Shown here in pieces: positions 29,472-36,351 of a stretch of DNA of 40,711 nt. Numbering within the stretch: the first letter of the stretch is position 1; the number at the start of each line of letters is the position of its first letter. Origin of the DNA: a virus; IMG/VR virus record IMGVR_UViG_3300044527_000988, positions 1-40,711 of that record. The stretch is one strand, 5' to 3'. The position numbers were made by a program, and so were the translations under genes. The notes beneath the pieces were generated by a model. That model was not told the DNA's origin. It saw only the letters and a list, made by a program, of their open reading frames with translations, and did not search any database.

Positions 29472-29572
29472 CCCCGCAGGGCGAGGCCGTGGCGATCGCC
29501 GTCGGCGTGTCCTGCTCCCTGGCCCTCGCCTTCGTGGTGGTGGTCGCCATCCTCTCACGCGTGGAGCCGTGA
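29468..29572 (+). CDS. 34-aa membrane peptide
   Basis: GTG 29468 overlaps the preceding stop by 4 bp and its TGA shares a base with the endolysin ATG. The peptide is MTPQGEAV, then the hydrophobic AIAVGVSCSLALAFVVVVAIL, then SRVEP. One membrane pass and perfect packing between overlapping genes support a real gene. A tiny holin or pinholin-like function is possible. Confidence 0.65.
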   Translation: MTPQGEAVAIAVGVSCSLALAFVVVVAILSRVEP

Positions 29573-30306
29573 TGACCGGAGCCGCCATCCTCGCCCTGGC
29601 CCGCTCGCGCATCGGCGAGGCCTACCGCCTCGGGGTGTCCGTCGACCTCGACGACCCCGACTACCACGGCCGCCTCCACGGCACGCCGGCCCCGCTCGAC
29701 GCCACCACGGACCGTGCGTGGGACTGCGCCGAGCTGGTGTCGTGGGCGGTGTCGATCGTGTGCGACGGGAAGCGCGTCGGGTGCGGGCCCGACGGCGTCG
29801 AGCCCTACACCGGCCACTGGGCGCAGGAGATCGCCGTGGACACCGGCCCCGCGTACCGGATCCCCGTGGCGGAGGCGCTGTGGACCCCCGGCGCGATCCT
29901 GCTCCGCGCTCCGGCGGCGGGCATCGGCGGGCACATCGGCATCGCCACCGGCACCGGGCGCGGGATCGTCGAGGCGCACTCCACCTCCGTCGGCGTGGTC
30001 GAGCGCCAGGACGCCCACCAGCGCCGGTGGTCGGCGGGCGTGTGCGTGCGCGGCGTGCAGTACCTCGCGACCGGGCCCACCCAGGGCTACGCCGCTCCGG
30101 CCGGCGTGCTCCGCCAAGGGCAGCGCGGGCTCCTCGTCGAGCGGCTCCAGGTCGCCCTCCGCACCCGCGGCTACGACCCCGGCCCCACCGACGGCGACTA
30201 CGGGCCGCGAACGGCGCGGGCCGTGCGGGCGTACCAGATCGACCGCGGGCTCGTGCCCGACGGCGAGGCGGGGCCGATCACGCTCGGCGCGCTGGGGGTG
30301 TCGTGA
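29572..30306 (+). CDS. Endolysin: NlpC/P60-like peptidase with PG_binding_1 domain
   Basis: A 244-aa enzyme expected to cut peptidoglycan stem peptides at lysis. The N-terminal peptidase (about 1-165) has Cys52 in RAWDCAELVSWA, His121 in IGGHIGIATGTG and a further His136 in VEAHST, matching the Cys-His-polar triad of NlpC/P60 enzymes. The C-terminal domain (about 180-243) is a classic peptidoglycan-binding module: LRQGQRGLLVERLQVALRTRGYDPGPTDGDYGPRTARAVRAYQ. No signal peptide, so export depends on a holin. Confidence 0.85.
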   Translation: MTGAAILALARSRIGEAYRLGVSVDLDDPDYHGRLHGTPAPLDATTDRAWDCAELVSWAVSIVCDGKRVGCGPDGVEPYTGHWAQEIAVDTGPAYRIPVAEALWTPGAILLRAPAAGIGGHIGIATGTGRGIVEAHSTSVGVVERQDAHQRRWSAGVCVRGVQYLATGPTQGYAAPAGVLRQGQRGLLVERLQVALRTRGYDPGPTDGDYGPRTARAVRAYQIDRGLVPDGEAGPITLGALGVS

Positions 30307-30677
30307 CCGACGCGCTCCACCAACGCATCGCCGAGCTGCGCACCTTGCCGGCCGGTTGGCTCGACGGCGCAGGGCTGCCGCCGTCGGAGTCGGCGCTGCA
30401 GCGCGCCGAGCAGGTGGCGCGTGAAGCCATCGCGCGCGGGTGCCCTGGGTATCCGCACGCCTACCCGACCGAGCGGGGTGGGGTGCAACTGGAGTGGGAT
30501 GCGGCGACAGGAACCGCGGATGTCGAGTTCGACGCAGGCAGCGTGTGCGCCGTGTTCATGGCGAAGCACGGTCCGGACAGCGACACCGAAGACGAGGCCG
30601 GGCTGGTCCCGTGGCTCGTTGCGCGGCTTCGTGACCTCCCGCCCCCGACCCCGGAGTCCACATGCCTCTCCCGTTGA
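30303..30677 (+). CDS. Conserved-looking hypothetical protein
   Basis: A 124-aa protein from GTG 30303 (GTGA overlap with the endolysin). The pattern LRTLPAGWLDGAGLPPSESALQRAEQVAREA, then AYPTERGGVQLEWDAATGTADVEFDAGS, is one I have seen in many unannotated small bacterial and phage proteins: LP.GWLDG.G..P, then P...GG...EW. Function is unknown. It is unusual in a lysis module and may be a moron. Confidence 0.6.
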   Translation: MTDALHQRIAELRTLPAGWLDGAGLPPSESALQRAEQVAREAIARGCPGYPHAYPTERGGVQLEWDAATGTADVEFDAGSVCAVFMAKHGPDSDTEDEAGLVPWLVARLRDLPPPTPESTCLSR

Positions 30678-31297
30678 TCGCCGTCGTCGGCTACGGCGTC
30701 TCCGCCCTCACCGCCGCCTCCATCGCCGCCCTCCGCGCTGGCCGGGCCGTCGTGCCGCGGGTGGCCCGGTTCGAGGGGGTGCCGATGCCCACCGTCGTGC
30801 TGCACCCGGACCTCCGCGCGTACCGCGGCGAGCTGCTGCACGCGATCGAGTGGTGGGAGGCTCGCGGGCACGACTGCGCGGTCGTGACCGGCGAGCGCCC
30901 CGAGGGCTCCCGCGGCGACGTCCGCGTCATCCCTCCCCCGCCCGGCTGGGTCCGCACCGGCCACCTGGCCACGGCGCAGCTCGACGCCGAGCTGGAGGAC
31001 GACCCCGACGTCGACGACGCACACGAGGTCGACGCGGTGGACGGCGTGATCCGATCCTCGACGATCGTGCTCGACCCCGAGCGGCTGTCTCGCCCCGGGA
31101 TCGACGTGGCGCGCGTGATCGCCCACGAGCTCGGGCACGCGGCCTTCGGGTACCTCCACTGCACCGCGAGGCTCGGGAGGAAGCACGCCCACGAGCGAGC
31201 GGTGAAGCTCGTCATCCCGAAGGCGGGCCACCTGATGCACCCGAGGTACAGCGAGGGCGGGTGGGGCGACGAGGGGCTGGTGGTCACCGAGGGGTGA
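30662..31297 (+). CDS. Membrane-anchored zinc metalloprotease (zincin)
   Basis: A 211-aa protein, ATG 30662 with CCGGAG upstream. The N-terminus (LPLIAVVGYGVSALTAASIAAL) is a single membrane anchor or uncleaved signal. HELGH at 155-159 with a third His at 166 gives an HExxH-x6-H site, and LMHP at 191-194 resembles the Met-turn of metzincins. The spacing is one residue longer than the usual HExxHxxGxxH. The catalytic domain could face either side of the membrane. Its place after the endolysin suggests lysis, cell-surface modification or exclusion. Confidence 0.7.
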   Translation: MPLPLIAVVGYGVSALTAASIAALRAGRAVVPRVARFEGVPMPTVVLHPDLRAYRGELLHAIEWWEARGHDCAVVTGERPEGSRGDVRVIPPPPGWVRTGHLATAQLDAELEDDPDVDDAHEVDAVDGVIRSSTIVLDPERLSRPGIDVARVIAHELGHAAFGYLHCTARLGRKHAHERAVKLVIPKAGHLMHPRYSEGGWGDEGLVVTEG

Positions 31298-31754
31298 GCG
31301 CGCTCCGGGGGTTGCCTCCGGTGCGCACCATGTCGGCGGGCTCGCCCTCGATCGAGTCGAGGATGGCGGCGAGGTCCACGTCGCGCCGGGTGAACGTGAT
31401 GTCGGCGGGCGCAGCCTTGCTCCGGTGCGCGGACTCCAGCAGCCGGCGGTGAGCCCAGGTCGCCACGTCCTCGGGAGCGGCCGCGACCACGAGCCCGGCG
31501 TGCTCCTCGGCGGAGAGGGGCAACTGCAGCACCACCCGGGAGCGGGTGCCGTCCTTCCTGGGGCGACCCGGCCCCGCGCTCGCGAGGCGGACCCCGAGCC
31601 GGCGCAGGCGACCCCTGACCGCCGACAGGGACAGGCCCGTGCGGGCGGCGATGTCGGCGGCGGAGAGCCCGGACTCGGCGAGGGCGCGGAGGTCGGGGGC
31701 AACCTCCACCGTCGAGCCGGTGGCCGTGGTGGTGACGGTGATCGGCACGGTCAC
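31284..31754 (-). CDS. HTH DNA-binding protein
   Basis: A 156-aa protein from GTG 31754 (GTGA overlap). Residues about 16-55 (VAPDLRALAESGLSAADIAARTGLSLSAVRGRLRRLGVRL) form a clear helix-turn-helix. The second half (VVLQLPLSAEEHAGLVVAAAPEDVATWAHRRLLESAHRSK) resembles a ribbon-helix-helix dimer region with a basic C-terminal segment. It is the last gene of the leftward block and ends 14 bp inside the zincin gene, tail to tail. Confidence 0.65.
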   Translation of the reverse strand: MTVPITVTTTATGSTVEVAPDLRALAESGLSAADIAARTGLSLSAVRGRLRRLGVRLASAGPGRPRKDGTRSRVVLQLPLSAEEHAGLVVAAAPEDVATWAHRRLLESAHRSKAAPADITFTRRDVDLAAILDSIEGEPADMVRTGGNPRSALTPR

Positions 31755-32269
31755 CACCGCTCGAGGAGGTGTGCGTACAGGGGGTGCCACTCGAGCCACG
31801 CCTGCGAGGTCGGATCCCAGCGGTAGGCCTCGCGCCACTCGCGGCCCTCTCCGATGCAGTCTCCGCCCGCGGCCCACACCTCCGCCACCTGGGTCCGATC
31901 GACCACGCGGTACGCGACCGGGCCCGCGACGAACCCGTTGTCGCCATGCTCGCACACGACGGCGTTGATGGCCGCGGTCCGCCCGTAGGCGCCGCCCGAA
32001 CCGAAGTAGCTCCAGCCGTAGATGTGGCCGAGGCGGACGACCCCTGCGGCGTTGCGCGCCGACTTCTCGGCCACGCGTCGCGCATGCTCTGCGGCGTAGA
32101 ACTCGCGCCGACGCTGGTCGCGCTCGGCCTCCTGCCACTGCTGCCCAGCGGCGAAGGCTGCGGCGAAGGCTGCGGCGTGCACGTCCTGCTTCCACCCGGC
32201 CCGGCTCGGCCGGGCGCGGGCGACAGCCTCGTCAGCAACGGTGGTTGCGATCTCGTTGATGCTGGTCAT
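31751..32269 (-). CDS. Hypothetical protein
   Basis: A 172-aa protein with AGGAG upstream of ATG 32269. The N-terminal half is Ala-rich helix (AAAFAAAFAAGQQWQEAERDQRRREFYAAEHARRVAEKSA), the second half aromatic and beta-like (LGHIYGWSYFGSGGAYGRTAAINAVVCEHGDNGFVAGPVAY). No family recognised. A 12-bp tandem duplication (GGCGAAGGCTGC, 32150-32173 on the plus strand) encodes part of the Ala-rich helix. Confidence 0.65.
   Translation of the reverse strand: MTSINEIATTVADEAVARARPSRAGWKQDVHAAAFAAAFAAGQQWQEAERDQRRREFYAAEHARRVAEKSARNAAGVVRLGHIYGWSYFGSGGAYGRTAAINAVVCEHGDNGFVAGPVAYRVVDRTQVAEVWAAGGDCIGEGREWREAYRWDPTSQAWLEWHPLYAHLLERW
32150..32173. repeat. 12-bp tandem duplication inside a coding sequence
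   Basis: GGCGAAGGCTGC occurs twice head to tail, in frame (four codons), encoding Ala-Ala-Phe-Ala type repeats on the minus strand. Probably recent slippage. Confidence 0.7.
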
Positions 32270-32302
32270 GGTGTAGCTCCTGTGGGTTGCTTGGGGTCGA
32301 TG

Positions 32303-32593
32303 TCAGGCCAGGGTGAGGCCGGAGAAGTGGCTGCGCGTCCGGACGCCCTGGTCCCAGGCGACCACCAGGAACTCGCCGTCAACCTCGTCGACGGTCCCGG
32401 CCTCGTGGTCCTCCTCGGTCTCGCCGCCCTCGACGCGGAGGCCGACGGGGTCGCCCTGGACGTACACGGTGACGCCGTCCACGAGGATGGCGCCCGCGCC
32501 GCCGTCCCTCTTGGCGGCCGCGGTGGACTCCGCCCACTCTTCGATGGTGGCGGGACGGATGGCGGCGGCGGTGTTGTAGTCGGTGAGGGTCAT
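32303..32593 (-). CDS. Hypothetical acidic protein
   Basis: A 96-aa acidic protein (ILVDGVTVYVQGDPVGLRVEGGETEEDHEAGTVDEVDGEFLVVAW) with GGAG upstream of ATG 32593. Its leader (GGAGCCACACCATGAC) closely resembles that of the next gene (GGAGCTACACCATGAC), pointing to a shared translation signal or duplication. It is first in the operon read from the noncoding region at 32594. Function unknown. Confidence 0.65.
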   Translation of the reverse strand: MTLTDYNTAAAIRPATIEEWAESTAAAKRDGGAGAILVDGVTVYVQGDPVGLRVEGGETEEDHEAGTVDEVDGEFLVVAWDQGVRTRSHFSGLTLA

Positions 32594-32914
32594 GGTGTGG
32601 CTCCGCTCGGGGGCTCAACCGCCCTCCGATGGATATATATTCACACGCCGCCGGGAGACCGGCAACCCTCACGCGAAAATATATTCGCGACGCTCACCGA
32701 CCCACCCTCACCGGGCCGGCGGAGCTGGGCCAGACGTGGGCCAGCTTCGGCCCCGTTGGGCGCTCCCGGGCTGGCCCAGTCTGGGCTACGATCCGCTTCG
32801 CAGGCTGATCCTGCACCCGAAGTGTACTCCCAAGGGGAATCGCTCACGTCAGCCTCCCGTGCGGGTCGTCGAGGAGGTTGGGCCAGCGGCTGGGCCATAC
32901 CAGTTTTGGCAAAC
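32594..32914. other. Noncoding region with AT-rich palindrome and TGGGCCA array
   Basis: No convincing gene is present. The left part has ATATATATT (32633-32641) and a palindrome CGCGAA-AATATA-TTCGCG (32672-32689), very AT-rich for this genome; a leftward promoter for the operon at 32593 probably lies here, with CGGCAA (TTGCCG read leftward) at 32660-32665 as a possible -35. The right part holds TGGGCCA at 32726, 32737, 32879 and 32891 and its complement TGGCCCA at 32772. Confidence 0.6.
32726..32897. repeat. TGGGCCA/TGGCCCA word array
   Basis: Five copies of a 7-bp word occur in 172 bp: forward at 32726-32732, 32737-32743, 32879-32885 and 32891-32897, inverted at 32772-32778. Two pairs are spaced 11 and 12 bp, close to one helical turn. 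The arrangement suggests paired binding sites for a regulator, recombination accessory protein or second origin. Confidence 0.5.
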
Positions 32915-33568
32915 TTAGCCACAGGACACGCCGAATGCTTCGCGGATAAGCTCGCAATCCTCGAACCACTCGCCACGGATTCGGTGCTGGGCGAAGCGCT
33001 GGTGTAGCTCGACCTCGGCCGCGCGAGCGTCCTGGCGAGACCGGAACCGCTTCCTGGCGAGCACCGTCACCTCCTCGGTGGTGGAGAGGTTGCGGGCGCG
33101 GGTCACCGGGTTGACGCTGTGCCCGATCTTCACGCGCCCGTGCGCCGCGAACAGGTACACCCAGGCGGCTCGGGGGCGGCGCTCCTCGTGCGACTTCCGG
33201 CGGCCGTACGCCACGGCGGCCTGACGGCACGCGTCGTCGTAGGCGGTCGCGCGAGCGCTGATGAGGGCCTCCCGGACCTCGGCCACCCGGATGCGCGTGA
33301 CGGTGAGCAGGTCGCCGACCAGCTCCCACGCCCACGGCTCGCCGCCCAGGAGCGTGCGCAACTGCTCCGCCATCCTTCGGCACCCGCACACGAGCCTGAG
33401 CGAAGGCTCGGCCTCGTCGTCCAGCCACACGACGTTGCGCATGTTGCTGCCCTCGCCCGCCACCTTCCACCGAACCCGGCGGCCGCCCACGTCGAGCGTC
33501 ACGTCCGCTTCCCACCGCCCGTCCCCATCCCACGCCGGGCCGTTCGATGCCGCCAGCACCCGGATCAC
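32915..33568 (-). CDS. T5orf172 / GIY-YIG-like nuclease-domain protein
   Basis: A 217-aa protein from GTG 33568 (GTGA overlap). The C-terminal 75 residues match the T5orf172 family of the GIY-YIG superfamily: AAWVYLFAAHGRVKIGHSVNPVTRARNLSTT, then EVTVLARKRFRSRQDARAAEVELHQRFAQHRIRGEWFE, with Tyr, Lys, Gly and the late Glu in the usual places. The N-terminal part has CGC and beta strands and may bind DNA. Such proteins occur in phages and mobile elements, some in anti-phage or homing roles. Confidence 0.75.
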   Translation of the reverse strand: MIRVLAASNGPAWDGDGRWEADVTLDVGGRRVRWKVAGEGSNMRNVVWLDDEAEPSLRLVCGCRRMAEQLRTLLGGEPWAWELVGDLLTVTRIRVAEVREALISARATAYDDACRQAAVAYGRRKSHEERRPRAAWVYLFAAHGRVKIGHSVNPVTRARNLSTTEEVTVLARKRFRSRQDARAAEVELHQRFAQHRIRGEWFEDCELIREAFGVSCG

Positions 33569-33732
33569 CGGTCGCCTCGCTCGTCCAGCGCCACGCGCCG
33601 CAGCCACGCCGACGCCGAGAGGTCGGACTCGGCAGCCCGACGCCGGACCTCCGCCAGCTCGGCCGGGGTCAGGTTGACCACCAGCCGGGCGGAGCGGGGG
33701 TTCGGGTTGCGGGGGCGTCCGCGCGCGGTCAC
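33565..33732 (-). CDS. Ribbon-helix-helix (Arc/CopG-like) protein
   Basis: A 55-aa protein from GTG 33732 (GTGA overlap). A basic arm (TARGRPRNPNPRSA) precedes RLVVNLTPAELAEVRRRAAESDLSASAWLRRVALDE, which is the strand-helix-helix pattern of Arc/CopG repressors that dimerise and bind DNA through the strand. It probably regulates the local operon. Confidence 0.75.
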   Translation of the reverse strand: MTARGRPRNPNPRSARLVVNLTPAELAEVRRRAAESDLSASAWLRRVALDERGDR

Positions 33733-34055
33733 GGGCGCACCTGGCCGAGGCTCCGGCACTCGTTCTCGCCGATGGCCCCGTGCTTCCGGAGATACTCCGA
33801 GGCCAGCGCCACGGTGTAGGCGTCTTTGGCGCGGTAGTCGGCTTCCCCGTACGTCCCGCTGTGGAGCAGGACCAGCGTGCCGTTCTGTGGCAGCCCGTCG
33901 CGCTCCCGCTCCTTGCGGCGCGCGAAGTCGAGCGCGAGCGCCGCGTTGTCCATCACGTCGCCCCGGTCGTAGTAGGTGACGCGGAGCACGTAGTCTCCGG
34001 CGGAGAACCCGGCAAACGCGGGGTGGACGTCGAAGGGGTCACGTTCGTTCAGCAT
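33729..34055 (-). CDS. Hypothetical protein
   Basis: A 108-aa protein with GGAG upstream of ATG 34055 (ERDPFDVHPAFAGFSAGDYVLRVTYYDRGDVMDNAALALDFARRKERERDGLPQNGTLVLLHSG). Mixed alpha/beta, no recognised motif. It is the first gene downstream of the inverted repeat beside the integrase. Confidence 0.6.
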   Translation of the reverse strand: MLNERDPFDVHPAFAGFSAGDYVLRVTYYDRGDVMDNAALALDFARRKERERDGLPQNGTLVLLHSGTYGEADYRAKDAYTVALASEYLRKHGAIGENECRSLGQVRP

Positions 34056-34081
34056 GGGGTGCTCCGTTGTTCTGGATTAAC

Positions 34082-34120
34082 TGTATGCGGGTATTCGCGG
34101 AGACGCAATACCAGCATGCA
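34082..34120. repeat. Inverted repeat next to integrase, attP or terminator candidate
   Basis: Inner arms GGTATTCGCG (34090-34099) and CGCAATACC (34104-34112) surround GAGA; outer arms TGTATGC (34082-34088) and GCATGCA (34114-34120) extend the symmetry. The stretch is markedly AT-richer than its surroundings and lies 9 bp from the integrase stop codon. Paired inverted core sites beside int would fit a phage attachment site. A stem-loop terminator for int is the alternative, though no T run follows. Confidence 0.45.
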
Positions 34121-34128
34121 AAATAATC

Positions 34129-35244
34129 CTACGAGCGCACGGGGAAGGGGATCACCGTCCCGTCCGGCACCGGCAGGTCGAGCCCTGCCTGAATCGTCGC
34201 GTCCGCGAGCTCGTGCGCGCGCACCTTCCGGTAGTGCGCGAGCGCCGTGGCCGCCGAGTGCCCCAGGAGCGCCGCCTCGCGGTCGGGCCCGACGCCGGCC
34301 GCGTAGAGGGCGTCGACGACGGCGCGGCGGATCCCGTGCGGCGACACCTGTCCGCCCAGCCGGAGCCGGGCCGACGCCTCCGCCAGCCACGTCCCGACCC
34401 GCACGACCACCCGGGACCGAGACACCGGCAGCACCCGGTCGGCAGGCCGGCGGCGCTCCCACGTCGCCACCTCGCGCCACACGGAGGGGTGCAGGGGCAC
34501 GGTGCGGCTCCCGGTCTTCCCCGTCAGCGTCAGGGCCCCGCCGTCGACGTCCGCCCAGGTCAGGTCCGCCAGCTCGCCGATCCGCGCGCCCGTCGCCCAC
34601 AGCAGGACCAGCGCCTGCCGCACCCACCCGGAGGCGGCCCTGATCAGCCGGACCACCTCTTTCCGCTCGGGGGTGTAGTCGGTGTAGACCCTGGTGGCCT
34701 CGCGCTGCTCGACGCGGATCGTGGGCAGGTCGCGGGCCGGAGCCACGCCCACCTCGCGGCCCCACCGCCACGCCTGGCGCAGATACTTCAGGTCGCGAGC
34801 GATCGTGCTGGCGCCGTCCCCGATCCGCACGCGCCCGTCCCGGTGGCGCTCGAGGGCGAGCCGGTCGAGCGCGTCGAGGCGGACGTGGCGCAGCTGGGTG
34901 GCCGACAGCCGATCGGCCGCCGCCTTGCAAGAGGCCTCCGTGCGCGGGGAGACGTCCGCCCGCTCCTGCTGGCTACCCACCCAGCAGTCGAGCAGGTCGT
35001 GCACCGTGCGCACCTGCCCCTCGCTCGCTGCCGCTGCGGTCGCCTGGCCGGGCAGCGCCTTCACGGCCTCGGTGGCTTCGTCCGGAGTGCCCCACCCGAC
35101 CCACACGTCCTCGCGCTCGCGGTGCCCGACGGCGCGGTCCGCCCTCCAGTACCAGCGCCCGTCCTCGCGAGGGCCCCGCTTGACCCTGATCCGCACCTTG
35201 CCCACCGTGATCGGCGCGGGCCGCTTCGCCGCCTTCTTCGTCAC
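34129..35244 (-). CDS. int: Tyrosine recombinase integrase
   Basis: A 371-aa enzyme that would integrate the phage at an attachment site. The N-terminal region carries an AP2-like/arm-binding segment (VRIRVKRGPREDGRWYWRADRAVGHREREDVWVGWGT) and a SAM-like core-binding domain (about 75-175). The catalytic domain has Arg221 in WATGARIGEL, Lys243 in TGKTGS, His303 and Arg306 in SPHGIRR, His329 in LLGHSAATALAHY and the nucleophile Tyr338. GTG 35244 overlaps the excisionase-like gene by 4 bp. Both genes end the leftward operon, so they are expressed upon induction. Confidence 0.93.
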   Translation of the reverse strand: MTKKAAKRPAPITVGKVRIRVKRGPREDGRWYWRADRAVGHREREDVWVGWGTPDEATEAVKALPGQATAAAASEGQVRTVHDLLDCWVGSQQERADVSPRTEASCKAAADRLSATQLRHVRLDALDRLALERHRDGRVRIGDGASTIARDLKYLRQAWRWGREVGVAPARDLPTIRVEQREATRVYTDYTPERKEVVRLIRAASGWVRQALVLLWATGARIGELADLTWADVDGGALTLTGKTGSRTVPLHPSVWREVATWERRRPADRVLPVSRSRVVVRVGTWLAEASARLRLGGQVSPHGIRRAVVDALYAAGVGPDREAALLGHSAATALAHYRKVRAHELADATIQAGLDLPVPDGTVIPFPVRS

Positions 35245-35495
35245 CGGACACCCCCACGACGCAGGGTACGCCGGGGCGCGTCCTCGACGGGAGCCAGAGG
35301 GACGCGCAGCTCGTCGATCACGTCCGCCCACACCACCACGGGGCCGGGGAGGTCGGGGCGCTCCCGCACGAGCCCGCGGTCGTGCAGCCACCGCCGCGCG
35401 TCCGCCTCGCGCCACGGCAGGCGCTCGATCGCCTCGGCGACCGGCAGCACCGCGGCGGGGCCGAGGGCAACGCGGAGCTCGCGGCGGGTGGTCAC
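35241..35495 (-). CDS. Excisionase-like HTH protein
   Basis: An 84-aa protein from GTG 35495 (GTGA overlap). VAEAIERLPWREADARRWLHDRGLVRE, then GPVVVWADVIDELRVPL, is a MerR/Xis-like winged helix: helix, W at the turn, recognition helix, wing, then the W..V segment typical of excisionase-type proteins. Its position immediately upstream of int strongly supports a directionality factor. Confidence 0.65.
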   Translation of the reverse strand: MTTRRELRVALGPAAVLPVAEAIERLPWREADARRWLHDRGLVRERPDLPGPVVVWADVIDELRVPLAPVEDAPRRTLRRGGVR

Positions 35496-35734
35496 GGCTG
35501 CGACACCGGCGGAGGCCACGCGGCGCCGTTCCGGCTGGCCCACTGCCGAGCCAGGGACAGCGCGTGGTCGAGGTCACGCAGGCCCCGGATCGCGCGCAGC
35601 GGCTGCCCAGCGGCAAGCCACGCGTACGCCGACCGCCCCCGGTCGCTGTCGCGCAAGCGGGTCCGGCGGCGCTGCAGCCCGCACATGCGCGCGCGGGTGG
35701 CCGCCAGCTCCTCGAGCACGTCGTCGAGGCTCAT
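35492..35734 (-). CDS. Small helical protein
   Basis: An 80-aa protein with AAGGAGCG upstream of ATG 35734 (ATGA overlap). It is helical and Arg-rich (EELAATRARMCGLQRRRTRLRDSDRG, RAIRGLRDLDHALSLARQWASRNGAAWPPPVSQP). Function unknown. Confidence 0.65.
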   Translation of the reverse strand: MSLDDVLEELAATRARMCGLQRRRTRLRDSDRGRSAYAWLAAGQPLRAIRGLRDLDHALSLARQWASRNGAAWPPPVSQP

Positions 35735-36111
35735 GGTTCGCGCTCCTTGCCGCTGCCGTGCACCGGTCCGCATGGCCCGGCGGCGCAACGCTCGACGAAC
35801 GAGCGGGTGACGCGGACGCCGCTTGCCGGAGATCCCGGCGCCACCTCGACAAGGAAGCCGCCCTCCAGGAGGGGGTGAAAGTCCGGGCGCCAGAAGGGGT
35901 TCGACAGCCTCCGTTCGACCTGCTCGTCTCCGCGCCCGACCAGCTCCGGAAGGTAGAACACGTCGTCCCAGGGCCGCCCCTTCGTCTTGTACAGGTGCAC
36001 GACGAGCCACGCGGCGGCTTCAGTTTCGACGCGCCCGAAGGTCCCCGTCAGGACCAGGGCCCCGGTGAAGATGTCGCAAGGCGCGCAGGCCCAGGGGGCT
36101 TCGGGGCTCAA
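35731..36111 (-). CDS. Hypothetical protein (TTG start)
   Basis: A 126-aa protein. TTG 36111 overlaps the stop of the upstream gene (TTGA), as at 39991 and 8558, so this start is favoured. The sequence ACAPCDIFTGALVLTGTFGRVETEAAAWLVVHLYKTKGRPWDDVFYLPELVGRGDEQVERRL, then GVRVTRSFVERCAAGPCGPVHG, is alpha/beta with two Cys pairs. No family recognised. Confidence 0.65.
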   Translation of the reverse strand: MSPEAPWACAPCDIFTGALVLTGTFGRVETEAAAWLVVHLYKTKGRPWDDVFYLPELVGRGDEQVERRLSNPFWRPDFHPLLEGGFLVEVAPGSPASGVRVTRSFVERCAAGPCGPVHGSGKEREP

Positions 36112-36351
36112 GAGAGCACCACGTCGCGCAGCAGGAGCGCGTGGGCGAGGGCCTCGTCTTCGGTGGGGTGGTACCAGGACGTGAAACGGCTCCGGGTCGC
36201 CCAGACCTGCGGCGGCTGGGTCCACGGCGCCCCCGTACACGCCGCCCTTGCTGGCTCCACGCGCGGGAAGGGCTCGGAGGCCGGAGTCCACCAGTGCCCG
36301 GTGGTGGCACGCTTCCACTCCAGCGCCTCCGTGCGCTCGCGGGGGGGTCAC
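36108..36351 (-). pseudogene. Small gene interrupted at a run of seven C
   Basis: GTG 36351 overlaps the upstream stop (GTGA) and starts VTP, but after the C7 run (36341-36347 as G on the plus strand) this frame loses sense. The frame reached by skipping one C reads RERTEALEWKRATTGHWWTPASEPFPRVE and later SWYHPTEDEALAHALLLRDVVLS, with strong GC3, and ends at 36108 in a TTGA overlap with the next gene. Either one C is an error or mutation, or a +1 slip on CCC-C is used. An internal GTG at 36260 could give a 50-aa product. Listed as pseudogene only because the frame is broken as read. Confidence 0.6.

Noticed and set aside
32594-32914. CRISPR-like or tRNA gene in the largest noncoding region
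   Set aside because: Repeat words are only 7 bp and irregularly spaced, and no cloverleaf or CCA end is visible. No tRNA was recognised anywhere in the window.
32583-32918. Rightward open frame across the noncoding region
   Set aside because: It crosses AT-rich palindromes, lacks a ribosome-binding site, shows no coding bias and has low-complexity content.
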